The position numbers were made by a program, and so were the translations under genes. DNA of 64,000 nucleotides from positions 1 through 64,000 of the forward strand of contig JAPLGP010000031.1 of the NCBI GenBank assembly GCA_026390075.1, in the 5' to 3' direction. How positions within the stretch are numbered: the first letter of the stretch is position 1; every line of letters begins with the position of its first letter. The notes under the pieces are model-generated. The model did no database searches. It worked only from the letters and a program-made list of their open reading frames with translations, and was not told the DNA's origin. Source of the stretch: Campylobacterales bacterium (GTDB taxonomy: Bacteria; Campylobacterota; Campylobacteria; Campylobacterales; Sulfurimonadaceae). This document shows positions 57,239 to 64,000 of this stretch, one piece after another.

Positions 57239-57976
57239 ATGAGCATAATTAAAATAGATATGAATTCACCCGAGTTTCAAGCTGAACTAGAAAAAACCAT
57301 TAAATTTACGGATAAAGTAGTCAAACAATTTAACTGGGAATACAATCCTCAAGAAGAAATTAATGAGGGTGTACAACTAGGTCTTGCTCGTAACAAGATG
57401 ATGTACAACAAAAGATTTTGTCCTTGTTATATGGTTGAAGAAGTAAATGGAGTTTATAAAAGTTCGGATGATAGAATGTGTCCGTGTACTCCAGCTATAG
57501 AAAAAGAGATACCAGAAGAAGGTGTTTGTCACTGTCAAATTTTTTGTACTCCTGAATTTGCTGCGGCAAAGCGACAAGAAAATCAGATAGAAGAAGTTGT
57601 GCATCAACACTCTCGTGGTCTTACAAAAGAGGAGTGTGCAGCTTTAGTTAATAACCATGAACTCGATTCTGATGAACTTACTGCACTTCTTGAAGCAAGA
57701 GAACTTGGAATGGTTCAGTTCAAACTTGTAGATGTTCGAGAGCATATGGAGTGGAAAATGGGGCATATTGAAGGTGCTGACAAACTTGTTCCAACAAGTA
57801 GTTTCTTTCAAACACTCGATGATGCGAAACTAGATAAAAATGAAAATATTATAGTTTACTGTCATGTTGGCAGTCGTAGTGCACATTGTGCGAGAATACT
57901 CACAGACATGGGCTATACAAAAATAGGAAATTTATCACACGGTATTGTTTCTTATAGCGGAAAAATTAAAAGATAA
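57239..57976 (+). CDS. Ferredoxin-thioredoxin reductase catalytic subunit fused to rhodanese
   Basis: 245 residues. N-terminal half: FTR beta cysteine pattern CPCYMVE, CPC and CHCQIFC, which binds a 4Fe-4S cluster next to a redox disulfide. C-terminal half (about 130-245): rhodanese domain with active-site Cys in YCHVGSRSAH. FTR passes ferredoxin electrons to thioredoxin-like disulfides; the rhodanese part handles persulfide sulfur. The fusion suggests ferredoxin-driven persulfide or thiol chemistry in a sulfur-metabolising cell. Overlaps nothing; rplI begins 16 bases later. Confidence 0.85.
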   Translation: MSIIKIDMNSPEFQAELEKTIKFTDKVVKQFNWEYNPQEEINEGVQLGLARNKMMYNKRFCPCYMVEEVNGVYKSSDDRMCPCTPAIEKEIPEEGVCHCQIFCTPEFAAAKRQENQIEEVVHQHSRGLTKEECAALVNNHELDSDELTALLEARELGMVQFKLVDVREHMEWKMGHIEGADKLVPTSSFFQTLDDAKLDKNENIIVYCHVGSRSAHCARILTDMGYTKIGNLSHGIVSYSGKIKR

Positions 57977-57992
57977 AAATCAAGGGTTTGGC

Positions 57993-58439
57993 ATGAAAGT
58001 ATTATTAATAAAAGATGTAAAAAGTTTAGGCAAAGCAGGCGAAGTAAAAGAAGTAAAAGATGGCTATGGGAAAAATTTTCTTATTGGAAAAGGTTTCGCG
58101 AAACATGCAACTGCTGAGATTTTAGCGCAACATAAAGAAGAAGCTCTTCAAAATGCACAAGCTTTAGAAGAAGAGATAGCACTACTAAAAGTTTTGGCAA
58201 CAAAGCTTGATAAAGCAGAAATAATCATAACTAAAAAGCTTGGTCAAAATGGTCATTTATTTGGTTCTATCACAAAAGATGAAGTTGCACATGCCCTTCT
58301 TGAACAACACAAAATTGATATCGACAAAAAACATATCACAGATAAATTAGCTATAAAAACTGTAGGGGAACATGATTTAGACCTTAAACTCGGTCATGGA
58401 ATTCATGCAACTCTGCATGTGGATGTTCAAGGCGAATAA
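57993..58439 (+). CDS. rplI: 50S ribosomal protein L9
   Basis: 148 residues from ATG 57993-57995 ([18 protein letters not shown]). N-terminal RNA-binding domain, long helix, C-terminal domain [17 protein letters not shown]. The earlier ATG at 57945 lies within the previous gene and gives no L9-like sequence. Stop overlaps the hslV ATG by 1 base. Confidence 0.96.
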   Translation: MKVLLIKDVKSLGKAGEVKEVKDGYGKNFLIGKGFAKHATAEILAQHKEEALQNAQALEEEIALLKVLATKLDKAEIIITKKLGQNGHLFGSITKDEVAHALLEQHKIDIDKKHITDKLAIKTVGEHDLDLKLGHGIHATLHVDVQGE

Positions 58440-58987
58440 TGTTTGATGCAACTACAATACTAGCCTATAAAGGCAAGAACAAAGCTGTCATAGGTGGGGA
58501 TGGACAAGTTACTTTTGGAAATAGTGTTTTAAAAGGTAATGCAACAAAAATTCGTACCCTCCATAAAGGCAAAGTTCTTGCAGGATTTGCTGGTAGCACT
58601 GCGGATGCTTTTAATCTTTTTGATATGTTTGAAGAGTTTTTAGAAGATAAAAAAGGGGATATTTTAAAATCCGTTGTTGAATTTTCTAAAGCGTGGAGAA
58701 AAGATAAAGTTCTTCGCAGACTTGAAGCAATGATGATTGTTTTAAATAACGAACATATTTTTATCTTGACTGGAAACGGGGATGTAGTTGAACCTGAAGA
58801 TGGGGAGATTGCATCTATCGGCAGTGGCGGAAACTTTGCCATTTCAGCAGCAAGAGCGTTAAAAAAACATGTTAAAGATATGGATGAAGAGGAACTTGTA
58901 AAAGAGAGTCTTCATATTGCGGCTGACTTATGTATTTACACAAATCACAATATTAAAACTCTTACATTAGAGGAAGAAAAAGAATGA
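58439..58987 (+). CDS. hslV: ATP-dependent protease subunit HslV
   Basis: 182 residues. N-terminal threonine protease: a four-residue propeptide MFDA precedes TTILAYKG, so Thr5 should become the nucleophile. [21 protein letters not shown] and [15 protein letters not shown] follow. Forms a two-ring dodecamer capped by HslU, encoded next with a 4-base overlap. Confidence 0.95.
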   Translation: MFDATTILAYKGKNKAVIGGDGQVTFGNSVLKGNATKIRTLHKGKVLAGFAGSTADAFNLFDMFEEFLEDKKGDILKSVVEFSKAWRKDKVLRRLEAMMIVLNNEHIFILTGNGDVVEPEDGEIASIGSGGNFAISAARALKKHVKDMDEEELVKESLHIAADLCIYTNHNIKTLTLEEEKE

Positions 58988-60312
58988 ACTTAACTCCAAA
59001 AGAGATAGTTGAGTATTTAGATAAATATGTAATTTCACAAAAAGATGCTAAAAAAACAATCGCCCTTGCGCTGAGAACAAGATACAGAAGAATGCAGCTG
59101 GATCAAGAATTTCAAGATGAAATAATGCCTAAAAACATTCTTATGATTGGTTCAACTGGTGTAGGTAAAACAGAAATTTCAAGACGACTAGCAAATATGA
59201 TGAAAGTACCTTTTATCAAAGTTGAAGCCAGTAAATATACTGAAGTTGGCTTTGTAGGACGGGATGTTGAATCTATGATACGGGATTTGGTTTTAAATGC
59301 TATAAACCTTGTAAAATCTGAGCAAGAAGAAGTAAATAAAGATAAAATCGAAAACTATGTTCTCAATAAAATAGTAGAAAAACTTCTTCCTCCTCTACCC
59401 GACCAAGCAAGTCAAGAAAAAAAAGATGACTATCAAAGAGTTCTAAAAATTATGGAAGAACGAGTTATAAATGATGAAATGGACGATAAAATCATCTCTA
59501 TAGCATTTGATAAAGTAAACATTGAGTTTAATGACACAAACCTTCCTCCAGAGATGGCAAAAGTTCAAGAATCTTTTTCTAAAATCTTTGCAACTATAAA
59601 TAAAGAAGATAATAAACAAGAGATGAGTGTAAAAGATGCGAAATCACATTTAAAAAATGAAGCAACTTCAAAACTTCTCAATATGACTAATATTTATTCC
59701 GAAGCTCTTAAGCGCGCTGAAGATGGTGGAATTATATTTTTAGATGAAATTGACAAAATCGCTATAAGTTCAAAATCACAAGGACGCAATGATCCAAGCA
59801 AAGAGGGAGTTCAAAGAGATTTACTTCCTATTGTCGAGGGTAGCAGTGTAACAACAAAATATGGTGTAATCAATACAGACCATATACTTTTCATTGCAGC
59901 GGGTGCATTTCATCTTACAAAACCTAGTGATTTGATACCTGAACTTCAGGGAAGATTTCCTCTTCGTGTTGAGCTTGAATCACTCACTGAAGAAACTCTC
60001 TATAAAATATTAACACAAACAAAAAATTCTTTGCTCACGCAATATAAAGCGCTATTAAGCGTCGAAGGTGTCAATCTTATTTTTGAAGATGAAGCGATTA
60101 GAGCTATTGCAAAACTTGCTCATCGTACAAATGAAATAACAGAAGATATTGGTGCGAGAAGATTACATACTGTTTTAGAAAAAGTTTTGGAAGAGATAAG
60201 CTTTCATGCGGATGAGTACAAAGACAAAGACTTTGTTATTGATGCAAAGTTAGTACATGAAAAACTTGATGTCATTGTAGAAGACAATGATTTATCAAGA
60301 TATATTTTATAA
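58984..60312 (+). CDS. hslU: ATP-dependent protease ATPase subunit HslU
   Basis: 442 residues. AAA+ unfoldase: Walker [10 protein letters not shown], Walker [10 protein letters not shown], the GYVG-type pore loop VGFVGRDVE and an I-domain at about 110-235. C-terminal end RYIL docks into HslV. Confidence 0.96.
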   Translation: MNLTPKEIVEYLDKYVISQKDAKKTIALALRTRYRRMQLDQEFQDEIMPKNILMIGSTGVGKTEISRRLANMMKVPFIKVEASKYTEVGFVGRDVESMIRDLVLNAINLVKSEQEEVNKDKIENYVLNKIVEKLLPPLPDQASQEKKDDYQRVLKIMEERVINDEMDDKIISIAFDKVNIEFNDTNLPPEMAKVQESFSKIFATINKEDNKQEMSVKDAKSHLKNEATSKLLNMTNIYSEALKRAEDGGIIFLDEIDKIAISSKSQGRNDPSKEGVQRDLLPIVEGSSVTTKYGVINTDHILFIAAGAFHLTKPSDLIPELQGRFPLRVELESLTEETLYKILTQTKNSLLTQYKALLSVEGVNLIFEDEAIRAIAKLAHRTNEITEDIGARRLHTVLEKVLEEISFHADEYKDKDFVIDAKLVHEKLDVIVEDNDLSRYIL

Positions 60313-60320
60313 GGAATAGT

Positions 60321-61199
60321 ATGAGTAAAGCTGGTTTTGTATCGTTAATTGGTCGTCCAAATGCTGGGAAAAGCACACTAATGAACTCTCTTTTAGGAGA
60401 GAAGATAGCTATGGTTAGCCAAAAGGCAAATGCCACAAGAAAGCGTTCTAACGCTATAGTTATGCATGAAGATACTCAAATTATCTTTGTTGATACTCCT
60501 GGATTACATGAAAGAGAAAAAATACTCAATCAGTTTATGCTTGATGAAGCTCTTAAAGCTATGGGTGATTGTGATTTAATCGTTTATTTAGCACCAGTTA
60601 CAGATAGCTTAGAACATTATGAAAAATTTTTAAAACTCAATAATTCCAAAGTAAAACATATTGTAGTGCTTAGTAAAATTGATCAAGTAACGCAAGAAAA
60701 ACTTTTTAAAAAAATTAGCTCATACAACCAATTTTCAGATAACTTTGAAGCTCTTATTCCAGTAGCCATCCCTAAAAAAGTAGGGCATGTGGATTTGCTT
60801 CATACTATTGCAAAACATCTTCCTGAGTCACCTTATTTATTTGACCCAGAAGATTTAACGAGTGAACTTGTTCGTGATATTTATGCTGGATTTATACGAG
60901 AAGGAATATTTGAAAACATAAGTGATGAGATTCCTTATGAATCAGATGTAATTATAGACAAAATTGAAGAAGGTGGGACTTTAGATAAAATTCATGCAAC
61001 AATAATTATTGAAAAAGAGAGTCAAAAGGGGATAATTATAGGTAAAGGTGGCGATTCTATTAGGAGAATTGGGATATACGCAAGAACCAAAATAGAAACA
61101 TTAAGTGGGAAAAAAGCTTTTTTAAACCTTCAGGTAACTGTAAAAAAAGGCTGGACTAAAGATAAAACATTCTTAAAAGAGATAGGATACCAAGCATGA
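60321..61199 (+). CDS. era: GTPase Era
   Basis: 292 residues. G1 GRPNAGKST, G3 DTPG, G4 SKID, and the C-terminal KH domain GKGGDSIRRIG. Assists 30S assembly at the 16S 3' end. The 11-mer variant at 60784 (GGCATGTGGAT) is read as GHVD. Stop overlaps the next ATG (ATGA). Confidence 0.96.
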   Translation: MSKAGFVSLIGRPNAGKSTLMNSLLGEKIAMVSQKANATRKRSNAIVMHEDTQIIFVDTPGLHEREKILNQFMLDEALKAMGDCDLIVYLAPVTDSLEHYEKFLKLNNSKVKHIVVLSKIDQVTQEKLFKKISSYNQFSDNFEALIPVAIPKKVGHVDLLHTIAKHLPESPYLFDPEDLTSELVRDIYAGFIREGIFENISDEIPYESDVIIDKIEEGGTLDKIHATIIIEKESQKGIIIGKGGDSIRRIGIYARTKIETLSGKKAFLNLQVTVKKGWTKDKTFLKEIGYQA

Positions 61200-62155
61200 A
61201 AATACTGTTTTTAATTTTACTAAGTTTAGCTTTAAACGCCGGTGACATTCTAACAAGCTACAGAACAGGAGGCTCTAAAGACTTTGAAAAACAAATGGAC
61301 TTAGAGTTAACAAAAAATGATTACTGGAATAGATACCTAGAGACAGTAGATACTACTTTTGGTTATTTAGAAGATTTTTCATCCGTACTCACATGTAATG
61401 TGGAAAAATCTAGTCTTACTTTATACAAACAAAATAAAAATCAAAAGTTTGAAGTAGCAAAAGATTACGATGCATTTACTGGAAAAATCAAAGGTGAAAA
61501 GATAAAAGAAGGAGATTTAAGAACACCACTTGGTGTGTATCAAATCACTAAAAAATTATCTAAAGTTGATACATTTTACGGACCACTTGCGCTTGTTACT
61601 TCCTACCCAAATACTTATGATAGGTATAGAGGCAGAGATGGCTCTGGAATATGGATACATGGACTTCCGACAAACCAAGCAAGGGATGATTATACAAAGG
61701 GATGTATAGCGATTAATAATTCAAGTTTAGAGTGTCTAGATAAAAGAATTGATATTGATAAAACATTACTTATCATTAGTGCATCAGCAACAAAAAAAGA
61801 TGTATCAAAGAAACTACTTGCAGATGTTTTAGCGCAACTTTATCTATGGAGATATACTTGGCTATACAATGACACTCAAGGCTATTTAAACTTCTATTCA
61901 CCAGACTTTGTTAGAGAAGATGGAATGGACTACAGCTCATTTATAAATTATAAAAAAAGAGTGTTCTCAAAAGCAGAGAAGAAAACAATTATATTTAACA
62001 ATATTAATGTTGTTCCTTATCCAAATTTACCTGATACATATCAGATAACATTTAAAGAATTTTATTCATCAGCAACTGTTAATTTTACTGGAAATAAAAC
62101 ATTAATTGCTAAGCTAACAAAAGATAATAAAATAAAAATATTTACAGAAAATTAA
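61196..62155 (+). CDS. csd6: Csd6/Pgp2-like peptidoglycan L,D-carboxypeptidase (YkuD fold)
   Basis: 319 residues. Signal peptide (FLILLSLALNAGD), then a YkuD domain with catalytic motif IWIHGLPTN...KGCIAINN (His and Cys present), and a C-terminal NTF2-like domain (about 205-319). In Helicobacter and Campylobacter this enzyme trims tetrapeptides to tripeptides and sets helical cell shape. Paired with a Csd4/Pgp1-like gene next, which supports the call. Confidence 0.85.
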   Translation: MKILFLILLSLALNAGDILTSYRTGGSKDFEKQMDLELTKNDYWNRYLETVDTTFGYLEDFSSVLTCNVEKSSLTLYKQNKNQKFEVAKDYDAFTGKIKGEKIKEGDLRTPLGVYQITKKLSKVDTFYGPLALVTSYPNTYDRYRGRDGSGIWIHGLPTNQARDDYTKGCIAINNSSLECLDKRIDIDKTLLIISASATKKDVSKKLLADVLAQLYLWRYTWLYNDTQGYLNFYSPDFVREDGMDYSSFINYKKRVFSKAEKKTIIFNNINVVPYPNLPDTYQITFKEFYSSATVNFTGNKTLIAKLTKDNKIKIFTEN

Positions 62156-62165
62156 AAGTAGAAGA

Positions 62166-63464
62166 ATGAATAACTTGTGGATAAAAATATTTTTAGTATT
62201 TATTGCTTCTCATGCTTTTGCATCTGCAAACATTAAAATAATAAAAAAAGAGAACCCAGATTCTAACACAACGATGCTTGTTATAGGTGGAATCCATGGG
62301 GATGAGCCGGGTGGATATTTTTCCGCTTCTATTCTTGCAATGCACTATAAAATTACATCTAAAAATCTATGGATAGTTCCAAATCTCAATAAAGAGAGCA
62401 TTCAAGCTAACTTAAGAGGTATAAATGGGGATATGAATAGAAAGTTTTCCCCCTCTCAAACAGTTGATAAGGATAGTGAAATTGTTCAAGAGATAAAAAA
62501 AATCATACTCACAAAAAATGTTTCATTAGTTTTAAACCTTCATGATGGTCAAGGATTTTATAGAAAAGAAAATAAAGGAAATATCTTTAACCCAAATTCG
62601 TGGGGTCAATCATGTGTAATAGATCAATGCAAGACACTAAAAGATCAGCCATTTGGAAATCTTGACGCTATAGCCTCTACAGTTAAAAATAATATCAATA
62701 AAAATCTTATAGAAAATCATCATAGTTTTGATGTTAAAAATACAAATACAAAATTTGATGATGAAGCAATGCGCCTCTCTCTTACATACTTTGCAGTCAT
62801 AAACAATAAACCAGCATTTGCCATAGAGAGTAGTAAAAATTTATCTTCACTCTCTCAAAAAGTTTTTTACCATCTTTTAGCTATTGAAGAGTTTATGAAA
62901 ATAATGAATATTTCTTTTACAAGAGATTTTAACTTAAATGAAGAGGGTGTCAGTAAAATACTCAGTGATTATGGCACACTTGCAATAAACGAAAATATAG
63001 TATTAAATTTTAATGACATAAAAAAATCTTTAAATTTTATGCCAATGAAAAAAGATGGAAATACCTTTGATTTTTCACACCCTCTCGGTGACTTTAAAAA
63101 ACTAAATGGAACATATATTGCTTATATTGGAAATAAAGAAATTGCAACACTAAAACCAGATTATTTTAAAATGGCTAGTAATTGTCCTAAAAAAATCAAT
63201 GTAGAGATTGATGGAAAAATAACTTCTATCGATAAATCTTCAGATTTTTTTGTAAATGGCGATTTTAAGATAATTAGGGATAAAAGTTTTCGAGTAAATG
63301 TCATTGGACTTGTATCAAAAAACAATTCCGATGAGAGTGGGATAAGTATAAATCTTAAATCACTCAATAAAGACTTTTCTGTGGATGAAAACAAAAAAAT
63401 TTATAGAGTAGAGTTTTATAAAGATGATGATTTTTGTTTTATGTCAAAGGTTCACTTTAAATAG
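62166..63464 (+). CDS. csd4: Csd4/Pgp1-like D,L-carboxypeptidase (M99 family)
   Basis: 432 residues. Signal peptide (FLVFIASHAFAS), metallocarboxypeptidase domain with zinc motif IHGDEPGG (HxxE) and third ligand in LNLHDGQGF, then C-terminal all-beta domains. Trims peptidoglycan tripeptide to dipeptide in Helicobacter/Campylobacter. Ten bases after the Csd6-like gene. Confidence 0.87.
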   Translation: MNNLWIKIFLVFIASHAFASANIKIIKKENPDSNTTMLVIGGIHGDEPGGYFSASILAMHYKITSKNLWIVPNLNKESIQANLRGINGDMNRKFSPSQTVDKDSEIVQEIKKIILTKNVSLVLNLHDGQGFYRKENKGNIFNPNSWGQSCVIDQCKTLKDQPFGNLDAIASTVKNNINKNLIENHHSFDVKNTNTKFDDEAMRLSLTYFAVINNKPAFAIESSKNLSSLSQKVFYHLLAIEEFMKIMNISFTRDFNLNEEGVSKILSDYGTLAINENIVLNFNDIKKSLNFMPMKKDGNTFDFSHPLGDFKKLNGTYIAYIGNKEIATLKPDYFKMASNCPKKINVEIDGKITSIDKSSDFFVNGDFKIIRDKSFRVNVIGLVSKNNSDESGISINLKSLNKDFSVDENKKIYRVEFYKDDDFCFMSKVHFK

Positions 63465-63474
63465 GAGTTAGTTC

Positions 63475-64000
63475 ATGAATAAAGCAGAAAAATACTCTTA
63501 TATGAGTGAAGTTTCATTAAATCCATATAATAATTCATATGTTAGTGGAATTTCTGGTTTTTTAAATGATGTAAAGTCTCCTGCATATGATAAAAATCAA
63601 TTTGTAATCTCTTATTTAAATACTCAAGGATATATAACTACTCATATTGAGATAAGTAAAAATATTCCTCAAGAAGACTTGTTTGATGCTATAAATATAA
63701 AAATATATGATGAAATGGTACTCGACCAAGCTATAGAATACCAAATTCATTTTATAGAAACTTTTAATTATAAAAATCTTGAAAATAGACATTTTCATGT
63801 TTTTATAGTTGAGCCATCCGTTATAACACAAACATACAAAGAAGCTGTAGAAAAATTAAAATACATTGATGTTATTATTCCAACTCCTTTACTCATAAAA
63901 TCACTTTATTCAAAAGAAATTATCCAAAGTAGTGGTATTCATTGTTTTATATACTTTGAAGAAAAAGATTCATTTATTGCAATTTATAATGAAAAAGAGT
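63475..64000 (+). CDS. Incomplete gene, possibly PilM/GspL-like (runs off the window)
   Basis: At least 175 residues visible from ATG 63475-63477 (ribosome site AGGAG). No signal peptide. The order of elements is like the actin-like pilus/secretion proteins PilM and GspL: a segment ISKNIPQEDLFDAINIKIYDE, then FHVFIVEPSVITQTY, a helix EAVEKLKYIDVIIPTP. That resemblance is weak and partial. If right, a type IV-pilus or DNA-uptake gene cluster begins here, which would bear on the DUS-like repeats. The motif-free alternative is an unknown cytoplasmic protein co-transcribed with the cell-shape genes. Confidence 0.5.
   Translation, partial: MNKAEKYSYMSEVSLNPYNNSYVSGISGFLNDVKSPAYDKNQFVISYLNTQGYITTHIEISKNIPQEDLFDAINIKIYDEMVLDQAIEYQIHFIETFNYKNLENRHFHVFIVEPSVITQTYKEAVEKLKYIDVIIPTPLLIKSLYSKEIIQSSGIHCFIYFEEKDSFIAIYNEKE

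Overview
The window comes from an AT-rich bacterium that looks like a free-living, Sulfurimonas-type member of the Campylobacterota. I infer this from protein content and order, not from a database search. The supporting traits are the Campylobacter/Helicobacter-like neighbourhood rpsO / Rrf2 regulator / flhA, the run rplI-hslV-hslU-era, helical-cell-shape peptidoglycan hydrolases of the Csd6/Csd4 type, NosL-type copper lipoproteins, FlaG, and many c-di-GMP and chemotaxis proteins. No rRNA, tRNA, CRISPR array or intact insertion sequence was seen.

Layout. 1-300: degraded gene ends. 308-1028: HepT/MntA toxin-antitoxin pair. 1.1-5.1 kb: housekeeping genes (trpC, TPR lipoprotein, cysteine-cluster protein, tRNA methyltransferase, divergent kdsB). 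5.2-18.9 kb: a 14-gene leftward block forming a complete chemosensory pathway (PAS protein, soluble receptor with two signalling tips, three-CheW scaffold, CheB, HEAT protein, CheR, two CheY, CheZ-like phosphatase, CheA, small protein, CheW with inserted zinc-binding CZB domain, ParA-type ATPase, response regulator). 19.1-23.5 kb: rpsO and a divergent pair of c-di-GMP enzymes (FIST-PAS-PAS-HD-GYP phosphodiesterase behind a G9 tract; REC-REC-GGDEF cyclase). 23.6-27.4 kb: Rrf2 regulator, flhA, DHH phosphoesterase, then a broken ISAs1-type transposase. 27.9-33.2 kb: a leftward cluster with two NosL-like proteins, an ABC ATPase, an FtsX-like permease and membrane proteins. 33.4-55.3 kb: mixed housekeeping and envelope genes, mostly leftward (heme-c EAL sensor, prmC, M48 protease, gpsA, K+ channel/RCK proteins, gatB, second HepT/MntA pair, atpB, truD, ribF, higBA, tlyA, ligA, MATE and MFS exporters). 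55.4-64 kb: rightward genes flaG, argG, a ferredoxin-thioredoxin-reductase/rhodanese fusion, rplI, hslV, hslU, era, csd6-like, csd4-like, and an incomplete PilM/GspL-like gene running off the end.

The most striking signal is not a gene. The 11-mer GGCATGTGGA(A/T) occurs at least 37 times on both strands (about one per 1.7 kb; chance expectation well below one). It lies inside genes in several reading frames, producing recurrent PHA, STCQ and ACG peptides, and also between genes. Twice it forms an inverted pair exactly between convergent gene ends, and once it forms a three-copy tandem array. Density, dispersal, coding tolerance and terminator-like pairs match the DNA uptake sequences of Neisseriaceae and Pasteurellaceae, so I propose a DNA-uptake-sequence-like system in this lineage. 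A second dispersed family, a palindromic element of about 60-130 bp, occurs three times and produces a spurious VIANAVKQS reading frame.
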